Assembly: GCA_900770845.1 (NCBI GenBank)
Contig: CAAGLS010000239.1
Coordinates: 1-22,716 of the forward strand
Source of the DNA: an uncultured Prevotella sp.
GTDB taxonomy: Bacteria; Bacteroidota; Bacteroidia; Bacteroidales; Bacteroidaceae
Reading direction: 5' to 3'
DNA length: 22,716 nucleotides
Shown here: piece after piece, positions 1 through 7,804 of the stretch
Layout of the letters: every line of letters begins with the position of its first letter
How positions within the stretch are numbered: position 1 is the stretch's first letter
Notes under the pieces: model-generated
Seen by the model: only the letters and a program-made list of their open reading frames with translations
Told to the model about the DNA's origin: nothing
Database searches by the model: none
Translations under genes and position numbers: made by a program

Positions 1-1580
1 AGCACCTTGTAGAGGCAGTTCTTCACCACCGAGTAGGCCAGTCCGGCGGCTATGTCGTCCATCTGCGCACCCTCGCGCAGCACCTGCTTCACCTTCGAGT
101 TCATAAACACGGTGCAGCGGGTGCCAAGGTCGCTGGGGTGGCGGGAGCGGCAGGCGGCCTGCGCAAAGTCGCCCACCGTGGTGTTGAGCGAGCGGGCGAA
201 AGTGCTGATGAACGAGCCGCAGCCCGACGAGCAGGCCTCGTTCACCTCTATTCTGTTGATGACTCCTCCGTCGGTGAAGATGGCCTTCATGTCTTGTCCG
301 CCGATGTCGAGGATGAACGACACGTCATTGGCGATGTGGCGCGCGGCCATGTAGTGGGCCATGGTCTCGATGATGCCCGCGCCCATGCGGAAGGCGGCCT
401 TGATGAGGTCCTCGCCGTAGCCAGTGGAGCACGACCCCACCACCTCCAGCTCGCAGCCGGCCTCCCTGCAACGGGCCTGCAGCTGCCGCAGCCCCTCGGC
501 CACGGCCCCAACGGGATTGCCCTCGTTGTCGTGATAATAGTGGAACACCATCTGGCCCTCTGTGTTGAGCGCCACAATCTTTGTGGTGGTCGAACCGCTG
601 TCGATGCCCATCACCACCCGCATCCGCCCCTGTTGGAGCTGTGCGGTGGGCATGGCGTGGCTGTGCTTGCGGGTCTTCCACTGCCCATACTCTTCGGCCG
701 ACTTGAAGAGAGGCTGCAGCCGGGCGCCCTCGAATCGCTCCCGATGCTGCGGCTCTCCACTTAGCAGCCGGCTGAGGGAGCTGAGGGTGTAGTCCTTGCG
801 GTTGGGGGCCAGCGCGGCTCCCCAAGCGGGGATGAGGTGGCTCTTTGCCGGCACGATGAAGTCGCCGGCCCCCAACCGCAGGTAGTCGGCAAAGGCCTGG
901 CGCAAGGCGGGGATGAAGGTGAGCGGGCCGCCACACAGCAGCACGGGCGGCTCGATGTCATGGCCGTGGGCCAATGTGACCACCGTCTGCACCGACACGG
1001 CGTGGAAGATGCTTCGGGCGATGTCGGTTTTGTCGGCATTGCGGGCCATGAGGTTCTGTATGTCGGTCTTGCAGAACACGCCGCAGCGCGAGGCGATGGG
1101 ATAGAGCTGGGTGGCCTTTTCCGCCATGCGCCCCATCTCCTCGGGCGTGGTGTCGAGCAGCACGGCCATCTGGTCGATGAAGGCTCCCGTGCCGCCCGCG
1201 CAGTTGCCGTTCATCCTCAAGTCGGTGGGGTGGCCGTCCTTGAGGAATATCATCTTGGCGTCCTCGCCGCCAATGTCGATGAGGGTTCGGGCTTGGGGAT
1301 AACACTTCTTCAGATACTCAGTCGCGGCCACCACTTCCTGCACGAATGGCAGACCATAGCGCTCGGCGAATCCCATGCCCACCGAACCGGTGACGCAGAC
1401 CGAAAGCTTGGCCTCCCCCACCCTTTCGCCCAGCTGGCGGAGGATGTCGGCCAGACATTCCTTCACTTTGGCTTGATGACGCTGATAGACATCAAACACC
1501 AGTTTGCCGGTCACGGCATCCATCGCCACCACTTTGGCTGTGGTGGAGCCAATGTCAAACCCTATGTTGATTTCTTTCAT
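1..1580 (-). CDS. Acyl-CoA dehydratase activase (BadF/BadG/BcrA/HgdC type, duplicated), partial
   Basis: The reading frame is open from ATG at 1580 to the window edge, so the C-terminal part is missing. Two ASKHA ATPase repeats are visible. The first begins IGFDIGSTTAKVV near residue 6 and has DIGGED near 102. The second begins MGIDSGSTTTKIV near residue 320 and has DIGGQD further on. Cys127 (NCAGGTG) and Cys166 (RCGVFC) fit the cysteine pair that holds the bridging [4Fe-4S] cluster in HgdC; the second repeat has ACSSGCGS and RCTVF. In this family ATP hydrolysis drives one electron into a 2-hydroxyacyl-CoA dehydratase or benzoyl-CoA reductase-like partner. Bacteroidales homologues are often very long, with dehydratase-like domains after the two ATPase repeats; here that part lies outside the window. 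An AGGAG-like site sits about 10 nt before the ATG. The substrate cannot be told from sequence. Confidence 0.9.
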   Translation of the reverse strand, partial: MKEINIGFDIGSTTAKVVAMDAVTGKLVFDVYQRHQAKVKECLADILRQLGERVGEAKLSVCVTGSVGMGFAERYGLPFVQEVVAATEYLKKCYPQARTLIDIGGEDAKMIFLKDGHPTDLRMNGNCAGGTGAFIDQMAVLLDTTPEEMGRMAEKATQLYPIASRCGVFCKTDIQNLMARNADKTDIARSIFHAVSVQTVVTLAHGHDIEPPVLLCGGPLTFIPALRQAFADYLRLGAGDFIVPAKSHLIPAWGAALAPNRKDYTLSSLSRLLSGEPQHRERFEGARLQPLFKSAEEYGQWKTRKHSHAMPTAQLQQGRMRVVMGIDSGSTTTKIVALNTEGQMVFHYYHDNEGNPVGAVAEGLRQLQARCREAGCELEVVGSCSTGYGEDLIKAAFRMGAGIIETMAHYMAARHIANDVSFILDIGGQDMKAIFTDGGVINRIEVNEACSSGCGSFISTFARSLNTTVGDFAQAACRSRHPSDLGTRCTVFMNSKVKQVLREGAQMDDIAAGLAYSVVKNCLYKV

Positions 1581-1600
1581 AAATCTCCACTCCTACGTTG

Positions 1601-1624
1601 TTGTCTGACACCGTTGTCAGACAA
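1601..1624. promoter_or_regulatory. Perfect palindromic operator in the activase promoter
   Basis: Arms TTGTCTGACA and TGTCAGACAA are exact reverse complements separated by CCGT, giving a 24-bp palindrome. It lies directly downstream of a TAnnTTTG -7 box and ends 20 bp before the activase ATG, so it covers the expected transcription start. The form (10-bp arms, short spacer) fits a dimeric repressor, for example of the TetR family. No regulator gene is visible in the window. Confidence 0.75.
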
Positions 1625-1627
1625 TAG

Positions 1628-1635
1628 CAAAGATA
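1628..1635 (-). promoter_or_regulatory. -7 promoter box for the activase gene
   Basis: On the minus strand this reads TATCTTTG, an exact match to the Bacteroidetes -7 consensus TAnnTTTG. A possible -33 TTG lies 22 bp further upstream. The predicted transcription start falls inside the palindromic operator. Confidence 0.65.
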
Positions 1636-1831
1636 GCAAAATATTTAGATGATGCTACAATTCTGTTTCATCTTTTAAACAAATTTATCATTGTCGATGT
1701 GAACCGTAACGATTCAGCGAATTGTACTCCTAAACAAAAGATGTAGGGGCTTTGCGGTTGGATTTAGGGTCCTGTTGAGGCAAAACCCAGCAAAACCCTT
1801 GCTGCGATGCAAGGGCCGCGCCCGCTGGTTC

Positions 1832-1885
1832 TTCTTAGGAGCCGGCTTGCTGCGAAGAAAGCTTGGGCAAGCCTGTTCCTAAGAA
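1832..1885. repeat. Imperfect inverted repeat (about 19-bp arms, 16-nt loop)
   Basis: The left arm (1832-1850, starting TTCTTAGGA and ending GGCTTGC) pairs with the right arm (1867-1885, starting GCAAGCC and ending TCCTAAGAA) with two mismatches. It lies in gene-free DNA, has no T-run and is far from any gene end, so a terminator role is unlikely. Confidence 0.55.
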
Positions 1886-1961
1886 GAAACAACGCTTCGA
1901 GGCTCTGGCTTGCACCACAGCAAGACAAACCTTGAAAACAGGCGGCGCGGTGAGTTGGCCG

Positions 1962-2049
1962 TCTTGTGGGGCAGTTGTCACCCAACAATGGAACAGTTGC
2001 CACACAGCAATGGGACAGTTGCCACACAACAGCGCGACGGTTGCCACAG
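1962..2049. repeat. Degenerate 22-bp-period tandem repeat, locus A
   Basis: Four consecutive units of exactly 22 bp (1962, 1984, 2006, 2028) share the core CAGTTGCCACAC or close variants. The period is not a multiple of three, so this is not a coding repeat. The reverse-strand core GTGGCAACTG also occurs in a second array at 15114-15201 with the same 22-bp period. Confidence 0.75.
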
Positions 2050-2340
2050 CTGCAGTTTAACGCTTTTGGGGCTGAAGACAAGGCAACCACGACTCAGCCC
2101 CCTGCGCACGGTGTGTTTCGCGCGTCTTCGAGGCGCTGAGTGCAACCCCACCATTATCCTTACCCACCCCCGGGCTGCGCTGCGCTTGCCCCGGGGTTGG
2201 GGAGAGGCCGCCTCTTGAAGCCCCCCCACACACACCCTCCCTACGAAGGGAAGGGAGACCACAATCGCCCAACGGGGGAGCGTATGCATCCCACTGCAGA
2301 GGCCGTGGCTTGCGCCCGCCCTGAAAAGAAGCAACGGAAA

Positions 2341-2381
2341 GTCCCCCATGCCTCTCCGCTTGTGGGGGAGGCATGGGGGAC
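2341..2381 (-). terminator. Long hairpin downstream of the Feo operon
   Basis: Fourteen-base perfect arms, GTCCCCCATGCCTC (2341-2354) and its reverse complement (2368-2381), enclose a 13-nt loop that can pair further. It lies 48 bp beyond the stop codon of the Cys-rich Feo gene in the direction of transcription. On that strand the stem is followed by CTTTCCG and a pyrimidine-rich stretch rather than a clean T-run, so the terminator role is likely but not certain. Confidence 0.5.
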
Positions 2382-2428
2382 TGATGGATTATGGCCTCCT
2401 GCCCTTTCGCAAACAGGGGGGATGGGGG

Positions 2429-2593
2429 TCACTTCTTCTTGTTCTTCGCGAGCAAGTCTCTCAGCGAGCAGCCCTCAACATCGCAGTGGGCGCAGCCTCC
2501 ATGCCTATGGCTGTGGCTGCGAAACATTCGCCAAACGACAAACGCCACAAGGGCTGCGATGATGACAGCGAGCAGAATGGATGGGATGTTCAT
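2429..2593 (-). CDS. FeoB-associated Cys-rich membrane protein
   Basis: A 54-residue protein beginning MNIPSILLAV. Residues 4-22 form one hydrophobic membrane span. After it comes a basic His-containing linker (RSHSHRHGG), then a CAHCDVEGC cluster (CxxC plus a third Cys) and a lysine-rich tail. This matches the short FeoB-associated Cys-rich proteins that sit next to feoB in Bacteroidetes and are thought to assist ferrous iron transport, perhaps by binding Fe2+ at the inner membrane face. The start at 2593 was chosen over an in-frame start at 2710, because the longer version would run into feoB and add a non-hydrophobic, proline-rich segment. It lies 31 bp after the feoB stop in the same direction, so the two are almost certainly co-transcribed. 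Confidence 0.85.
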   Translation of the reverse strand: MNIPSILLAVIIAALVAFVVWRMFRSHSHRHGGCAHCDVEGCSLRDLLAKNKKK

Positions 2594-2624
2594 AGTGGTA
2601 TATATTATAATAAGGTATAATCCC

Positions 2625-4988
2625 TTAGAGAACCCATTGGGCAAGGCCGTAGACACAGAAGGCGCAAATCCATGCGATGGCGGTCTGCCAAACCACCAGC
2701 CCCACGGCATACCAACTGCCCACCTCGCGCTTCACCGTGGCTATGGTGGCCACACAGGGCGTATAGAGCAGGCAGAACACCAGGAGCGCGATGGCCGACG
2801 TGGTGACCAGCGCACTGTGGACGGCCGCCGTGGAGCCGAAGAGCACGGTGAGCGTGGCCACCACACTCTCCTTGGCCATGAAGCCGCAGATGACAGACGA
2901 CACGATGCGCCAGTCGTCGCAGCCGAAGGGGGCGAAGACGGGGGCTATGCCGCTGGAGATGGCGGCAAGGATGCTGCGCTGCTGGTCGTGGATGAAGTTG
3001 AGCCCGAAGTCGAACGACTGCAGGAACCAAACCACGATGGTGGCCACAAAGATGATTCCAAAGGCGCGGTGGAGAAAGTCCTTGGTCTTGTCCCAGATGA
3101 GCCGCAGCACACTCTTGGCGCCCGGCAAACGGTAGTTGGGCAACTCCAACACGAAAGGCACAGGCTCGCCCTGGAAAGCTGCCTTCTTCGTGACCAAGGC
3201 CACGACGATGCCCACCAGCACGGCGAAGAAATAGAGGCTCGTCATCACCAAGCCGCCATGCCGCGGGAAGAAGGCCGCCACAAAGAAACCATAGATGGGC
3301 AGCTTGGCCGTGCAGCTCATGAAGGGGATGAGCATCACCGTCATCTTGCGGTCGCGCTCTGAGGGGAGCGTGCGGGTGGCCATCACACTGGGCACCGAGC
3401 AGCCGAAGCCCATGAGCAAAGGCACGATGCTGCGGCCCGAGAGTCCCAACTTGCGCATCGACTTGTCCATGAAGAAGGCGATGCGCGCCATGTAGCCGCT
3501 GTCCTCCAAGATGGAGAGGAAGAAGAAGAGGATGACGATGATGGGCAGGAAGCTGACGACAGTGCCCACGCCCGAGTAGACTCCATTGATGATGAGCGAG
3601 TGGATGACGGGCGATATGTTCCACGAGGTAAGGGCCTGGTCGCTCACGCCGGTGAACCAGTCGACGCCCTCCGCTATCCAGTCCTGCAGCGTTCCGCCAA
3701 GGATGTCGAACGTGAGGTAGAATATCATCACCATGATGAGCAGGAACATGGGGATGGCCGTGAAGCGGCCCGTGAGCACACGGTCTATCTTGCGGCTGCG
3801 GGCATGCTCCTTGCTCTCCTGGGGCTTCACCACCGTGTCGGAGCATATACGGCGGATGAAGCTGTAGCGCATGTCGGCGATGGCGGCCGAGGCGTCGAGT
3901 CCGCGCTCTATCTGCATCTGCTCGCGGATGTGCCCCACCATGTCCTGCTCGTTGCCGTCAATCTTCAGCGCCTCCTCCACCAAGCGGTCGCCCTCCAAGA
4001 GTTTGGTGGCGGCAAACTGGCGCGGAATGCCCGCGGCCTTGGCGTGGTCCTCTATGAGGTGGGCCATGGCATGGATGGCACGGTGCACGGCTCCGCCATG
4101 GTCGTCGGGACTGCAGAAATCCTGCCTGAGGGGCGGCTCATCGTATTTGGCCACGTGGATGGCGTGGTCGATGAGTTCTGCCACTCCCTCGTTGCGCATG
4201 GCCGAGATGGGAACCACGGGAATGCCCAGCCGCTGCTCCAAGATGTTCACCAAGATGGTGCCGCCATTGTTCTTCACCTCATCCATCATGTTGAGCGCCA
4301 GCACCATCGGCACGCCCAACTCCATCAACTGCATGGTGAGATAGAGGTTGCGCTCCAGATTGGTGGCGTCGACAATGTTGATGATGCCTGTGGGACGGGC
4401 CTTGAGGATGAACTCGCGGCTCACTATCTCCTCGTTGGTGTAAGGAGACAGGGAATAGATGCCGGGAAGGTCGGTCACTGAAGCCTCGGGGTGTCCCTTG
4501 ATGGTGCCCGTCTTGCGGTCGACGGTGACCCCCGGGAAATTGCCCACATGCTGGTTGGCGCCCGTAAGCTGGTTGAAGAGGGTTGTCTTGCCGCAGTTCT
4601 GGTTGCCCACGAGGGCGAACGACACCTTCTCGTTGACGATGCGCTCATGCTCATGGGGACGCAGCTTGAAGGGCGTGGCCTCGCCATAGCCCGGATGCTC
4701 GTTGCCCTCATGGTCGTAAGCGTAGTATTTGTCGTGGGTGCGGGGTTGGCGGGCCTCCTGCCTCTCGCGTGGCCTGACCTCTATCTTCTCGGCGTCGGCC
4801 TTGCGGAGCGTCAATTCATAGTCCTGGACAAGCAATTCCATCGGGTCGCCCATCGGCGCGTATTTCTCAAGCTTCACTTCCTGCCCCGGGATGATGCCCA
4901 TGTCGAGGAAGTGCTGGCGCAAGGCTCCCTCGCCCCCAACAGAGAGGATTTCGGCGGTCTGCCCTATCTTCAGTTCCTTTAATGTCAT
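2625..4988 (-). CDS. feoB: Ferrous iron transporter FeoB with fused N-terminal FeoA domain
   Basis: A 787-residue inner-membrane Fe2+ uptake protein. Residues 1-75 (MTLKELKIGQ start, DMGIIPG, MGDPMELL) are an SH3-like FeoA domain. The G-protein domain follows, with G1 GNQNCGKT at 128-135, PGVTVD at 152-157, G3 DLPG at 173-176, G4 NMMD at 233-236 and ISAMR at 261-265. The rest is the helical region and the multi-span membrane domain, with the two Gate repeats, ending CVYGLAQWVL. The FeoA-FeoB fusion is common in Bacteroidetes. The frame stays open far upstream of the chosen ATG, but the FeoA domain begins exactly at MTLKEL and two -7-like boxes lie just before it, so 4988 is preferred. The Cys-rich partner follows after 31 bp. 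Confidence 0.96.
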   Translation of the reverse strand: MTLKELKIGQTAEILSVGGEGALRQHFLDMGIIPGQEVKLEKYAPMGDPMELLVQDYELTLRKADAEKIEVRPRERQEARQPRTHDKYYAYDHEGNEHPGYGEATPFKLRPHEHERIVNEKVSFALVGNQNCGKTTLFNQLTGANQHVGNFPGVTVDRKTGTIKGHPEASVTDLPGIYSLSPYTNEEIVSREFILKARPTGIINIVDATNLERNLYLTMQLMELGVPMVLALNMMDEVKNNGGTILVNILEQRLGIPVVPISAMRNEGVAELIDHAIHVAKYDEPPLRQDFCSPDDHGGAVHRAIHAMAHLIEDHAKAAGIPRQFAATKLLEGDRLVEEALKIDGNEQDMVGHIREQMQIERGLDASAAIADMRYSFIRRICSDTVVKPQESKEHARSRKIDRVLTGRFTAIPMFLLIMVMIFYLTFDILGGTLQDWIAEGVDWFTGVSDQALTSWNISPVIHSLIINGVYSGVGTVVSFLPIIVILFFFLSILEDSGYMARIAFFMDKSMRKLGLSGRSIVPLLMGFGCSVPSVMATRTLPSERDRKMTVMLIPFMSCTAKLPIYGFFVAAFFPRHGGLVMTSLYFFAVLVGIVVALVTKKAAFQGEPVPFVLELPNYRLPGAKSVLRLIWDKTKDFLHRAFGIIFVATIVVWFLQSFDFGLNFIHDQQRSILAAISSGIAPVFAPFGCDDWRIVSSVICGFMAKESVVATLTVLFGSTAAVHSALVTTSAIALLVFCLLYTPCVATIATVKREVGSWYAVGLVVWQTAIAWICAFCVYGLAQWVL

Positions 4989-5020
4989 ATCAAAAATGTC
5001 TGTGTCTTTTAAAATCAGCG

Positions 5021-5061
5021 CAAAGTTAGCGGATTCAGCCCGCAACCTTGTTGCAAAGATA
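5021..5061 (-). promoter_or_regulatory. Candidate promoter boxes upstream of feoAB
   Basis: Two matches to TAnnTTTG are present on the minus strand: TAACTTTG (5021-5028) and TATCTTTG (5054-5061), 33 and 66 bp before the feoB ATG. Either could be the -7 element, and both may be used. No clear Fur-like inverted repeat was seen between them. Confidence 0.5.
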
Positions 5062-5228
5062 ACAAAAATAATCCATATAGGTTGTTGCAGCGGCCTTTTA
5101 TCGGCAAAATACCTATAAATGGTGATGCGGCACAAGGACTTTCCAACAACAAGTGGGATGGGGAGCGGATGGACACGGAGCAGAGGCGGAATTTGTAAAA
5201 TGTGTAACAGGATTGTCACGCTCTGCCC

Positions 5229-5259
5229 TTGGCTCTTTCGCGGAATAATCGTAATTTTG
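5229..5259 (+). promoter_or_regulatory. Promoter of the two-component operon
   Basis: TTGG at 5229-5232 and TAATTTTG at 5252-5259 are 20 bp apart, a good match to the Bacteroidetes -33/-7 promoter. Transcription would begin near 5266, leaving a leader of about 200 nt before the response regulator. That leader contains the whole 27-bp repeat element. Confidence 0.6.
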
Positions 5260-5271
5260 CAGCAGAAAAGC

Positions 5272-5409
5272 AGGAGGCACGGCGTCCCGCCGTGCATGAA
5301 AGTGCGGAGGGGACAACATGCCATGAATGTGCGGCGGGAAAGCCATGCCATGAATGTGCGGCGGGAAAGCCACCCCATGAATGTGCGGCGGGGAAGCCGC
5401 ACCTCCTAC
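5272..5409. repeat. Palindrome-capped element with four 27-bp tandem units
   Basis: Four units of exactly 27 bp start at 5295, 5322, 5349 and 5376. Each begins CATGAAtGTGCGG and carries a GCGGCGGGAAAGCC-like core. The block opens with a hairpin GCACGGCG-TCC-CGCCGTGC (5278-5296) and closes with GTGCGGC/GCCGCAC (5383-5402). The outer ends are imperfect inverted repeats (AGGAGGCACGGC against GCCGCACCTCCT). This looks like a REP/MITE-like palindromic unit whose interior has been amplified. It lies in the predicted leader of the downstream regulator gene. Confidence 0.7.
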
Positions 5410-5465
5410 TGCGAAGCCAATGAATAACTGTTTCGTTATATAAGAAGCAAAAGAATTTAGGAGTT

Positions 5466-6164
5466 ATGACTGAAAAGGAACATCATTATCGCATTCTTGT
5501 CGTCGACGACGAGCAAGACCTCTGTGAGATACTTAAATTCAACCTGGAGACGGAAGGCTATCAGGTGGAGACCGCCAATTCCGCCGAAGAGGCGCTCCAG
5601 CACAACCTGCCGTCGTTCGACTTGCTGCTGCTCGATGTCATGATGGGCGGCATGTCGGGATTCGCCCTGGCCAAGAAGCTCAAGGCGGAGGAGACGACAG
5701 CCGACATCCCCATCATCTTCCTCACCGCCAAGGACACGGAGAACGACACGGTGACGGGCTTCAACCTCGGGGCCGACGACTATATCTCCAAGCCATTCTC
5801 CCTGCGCGAGGTGATGGTGAGGGTGAGGGCCGTGCTGCGCCGCACATCCGAGCAGCACGGAGAGCCGCAGCATTCCGTCATTTCCTACCAGGGACTCGTG
5901 ATGGACCTCGACAAGAAGACCGTCACCATCGACGGCAACGAGGTGGCCTTCACCAAGACGGAGTTTGAGCTCCTCCACCTGCTCCTCTCCGAGCGGGGAC
6001 GCGTGTTCTCGCGCGAGCAGCTCATCGAGCGCGTATGGCCCAAGGACGTGCTTGTGCTCGACCGCACCGTCGACGTCAACATCACACGACTGCGCAAGAA
6101 GGTGGGCCGCTTCGCCAAGTGCATCGTCACACGACTGGGCTTCGGCTACTACTTCGACGCCTGA
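5466..6164 (+). CDS. OmpR/PhoB-family response regulator
   Basis: A 232-residue cytoplasmic two-component response regulator. The receiver domain (about 8-125) shows the acidic pair D14-D15, phospho-acceptor D57 in LLLLDVMM, T87 in FLTAKD and K109 in YISKPF. The C-terminal winged-helix DNA-binding domain (about 138-232) has the typical FTKTEFELLHLL segment, the REQLIERVW segment and the recognition helix RTVDVNITRLRKKVG, ending with the GFGYYF wing. AGGAG lies 2 nt before the ATG, a close but credible ribosome site. The cognate histidine kinase follows on the same strand after about 150 bp. The pair resembles RprY/RprX- or PhoB/PhoR-type systems of Bacteroidetes. The signal and target genes cannot be read from the sequence. 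Confidence 0.93.
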   Translation: MTEKEHHYRILVVDDEQDLCEILKFNLETEGYQVETANSAEEALQHNLPSFDLLLLDVMMGGMSGFALAKKLKAEETTADIPIIFLTAKDTENDTVTGFNLGADDYISKPFSLREVMVRVRAVLRRTSEQHGEPQHSVISYQGLVMDLDKKTVTIDGNEVAFTKTEFELLHLLLSERGRVFSREQLIERVWPKDVLVLDRTVDVNITRLRKKVGRFAKCIVTRLGFGYYFDA

Positions 6165-6170
6165 CCATTC

Positions 6171-6286
6171 CAATTCATAATTGGCATTCGCCGCCAATGC
6201 CCAAGGATGATGAGGGGGAAACAATGAATTTTCTCACGCCGTGGCAATTATGGACAGAACGGGGACACCGCAGCAATTATGAATTG
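6171..6286. repeat. 13-bp inverted repeats flanking about 90 bp between regulator and kinase
   Basis: CAATTCATAATTG (6171-6183) and its exact reverse complement CAATTATGAATTG (6274-6286) flank the spacer between the two genes. A third related copy, GAATTATGAATTA, lies at 6334-6346 at the kinase start. A small local hairpin GGCATT/AATGCC also occurs at 6184-6201. This could be a small inserted element or an RNA structure that sets kinase expression. Confidence 0.5.
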
Positions 6287-6316
6287 TGAACGATAGGAAG
6301 GGGCGGAGAGGAATTA

Positions 6317-7780
6317 ATGAATGATGAATCGGGAATTATGAATTACAGGAGGTTTTCAGTAGGGCAACGGCTCTACCTCAGTGTCATGGCGGTGTTCCTT
6401 TTGTTCACCGCCGGCTTCATCGTATTCCAGCAGATACGCGAGCGCCAATACAAAGTGGAGCTGTTCAACACGCGCCTGCAAGACTTCAACCGCCTGCTCT
6501 ATGTCGACCTGCTCAAGGACAGCTTGGTGAGCGACTCGCAACTGCAGGCCTACATCAAGCAGAGGGGCGTCAAGGGACTGCGCCTCACCCTCATCCGCCC
6601 CAACGGCCAAGTGGTGTTCGACAACATCAGGAAAGACTACGCCAACATCAGCAACCACGCCAACCGCCCCGAGGTGAGACAGGCCCTGGCCAAGGGACAG
6701 GGCTACACCGTGGACCGCAGCAGCAAGACGCTCAAGGGTTACTACTTCTATTCGGCCACCTATCTGAAGAAGCCCAACATCGTGGTGCGCTCGGCCATGC
6801 CCTACGACAACAACTTGGTGCGCGCGCTCTCGGCCGACAGCCATTTCCTGTGGTTCGCCCTCCTGGCCATCGTCATCCTCACGTGGGTGCTCTATCGCTT
6901 CACCCACCGGCTGGGACAAAACATCACCAACCTGCAGACCTTTGCCAAGCGCGTGGACCACAACGAGAGCGTGGACACGGAAGACTTGGTGGAATTTCCC
7001 AACGACGAGCTTGGCGAGATCGCGGAGCGAATCATCAAACTCTACAAGAAACTGCAGTCCACACAAAAGGAGCAGGACATCCTCAAAAGGCAACTCACAC
7101 AAAACGTGGCCCACGAGCTGAAGACTCCCGTGGCCAGCATACAAGGCTATCTGGAGACGCTCATCAACAATCCGCAGGCCCCGGAGGCCACAAAGAAACA
7201 ATTCATCGACCGCTGCTACGCCCAGTCCCAACGCCTCACCTCGCTGCTGCGCGACATCTCCACGCTCAACCGCATCGACGACGCCCCCGACCTGATGGGC
7301 ACAAGCGAGTTGGTGGACATCGCGGAGCTGGTGAAAGGCATAGAGAACGACGTGCACCTGCAGCTGCAGGAGCGCGGAATGACATTCTGCAACCAACTGC
7401 CCGAGCGGGTGATGGTGCACGGCAACCGTTCACTGCTCTACAGCGTGTTCCGCAACCTCACCGACAACGCCATCAACTACGCCGGGGAGAACACCACCAT
7501 CACACTGCGCGCCGAACTCGACGAGGACGACAGCATAGCCGGCCTGCCCCAACGGTGGCGATTCACATTCAGCGACAACGGCATCGGAGTCTCGCCCGAA
7601 CATCTGCCGCGGCTCTTCGAGCGCTTCTATCGGGTGGACAAGGGACGCAGCCGCAAGATGGGCGGCACAGGACTGGGATTGGCCATCGTGAAGAACGCCG
7701 TGCTGCTCCACGGGGGAACCATCTCGGTGGATAACAACCCCAACGGAGGCCTCTGCTTCCACTTCACGCTGAGCGAATAG
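6317..7780 (+). CDS. Membrane sensor histidine kinase
   Basis: A 487-residue sensor kinase paired with the upstream response regulator. A membrane span lies at about 20-39 and a second at about 177-194, with a periplasmic sensor region of about 135 residues between them. A HAMP-like linker follows (about 195-250), then the H-box with phospho-acceptor His266 in NVAHELKTPVASIQGYLE. The catalytic ATPase domain has the N-box NLTDNAINYA (380-389), G1 DNGIG (420-424), the F-box LFERFYRVDK and G2 GTGLGLAI (450-457). All catalytic motifs look intact. The start at 6317 is preceded by GGAGAGGA at good spacing. An alternative in-frame ATG at 6338 would give a protein starting MNYRRFSVGQR, and the extra seven residues come from repeat-like DNA, so the shorter form is possible. 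Confidence 0.93.
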   Translation: MNDESGIMNYRRFSVGQRLYLSVMAVFLLFTAGFIVFQQIRERQYKVELFNTRLQDFNRLLYVDLLKDSLVSDSQLQAYIKQRGVKGLRLTLIRPNGQVVFDNIRKDYANISNHANRPEVRQALAKGQGYTVDRSSKTLKGYYFYSATYLKKPNIVVRSAMPYDNNLVRALSADSHFLWFALLAIVILTWVLYRFTHRLGQNITNLQTFAKRVDHNESVDTEDLVEFPNDELGEIAERIIKLYKKLQSTQKEQDILKRQLTQNVAHELKTPVASIQGYLETLINNPQAPEATKKQFIDRCYAQSQRLTSLLRDISTLNRIDDAPDLMGTSELVDIAELVKGIENDVHLQLQERGMTFCNQLPERVMVHGNRSLLYSVFRNLTDNAINYAGENTTITLRAELDEDDSIAGLPQRWRFTFSDNGIGVSPEHLPRLFERFYRVDKGRSRKMGGTGLGLAIVKNAVLLHGGTISVDNNPNGGLCFHFTLSE

Positions 7781-7804
7781 GCAAGCCCACGCAAGGCGCG
7801 GGAG

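Larger units (their letters stand above)
1640..2428. other. Gene-free intergenic stretch with hairpins
   Basis: I find no convincing gene here; the open frames that exist are arginine/proline-rich and overlap on both strands. It holds a hairpin CCCTTGC/GCAAGGG (1796-1802 with 1809-1815), an imperfect inverted repeat of about 20 bp (1832-1850 with 1867-1885), the 22-bp repeat array, a G/C-run segment at 2160-2250 and a long hairpin at 2341-2381. The look is of accumulated dispersed intergenic elements rather than lost genes. Confidence 0.6.

Noticed and set aside
1764..2374. Several overlapping open frames on both strands
   Set aside because: Biased Arg/Pro/Cys composition, no start signals, and they run through hairpins and the tandem array.
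3600..4481. Plus-strand open frame of 293 codons, His/Val-rich
   Set aside because: It is antisense to the well-supported feoB.
5119..5427. Open frames across the 27-bp repeats that encode a repeated CHECAAGKP or MNVRRES motif
   Set aside because: The unit length of 27 keeps all frames open by chance; the block is palindromic at both ends, lies in a leader and has no ribosome site or homologue-like features.
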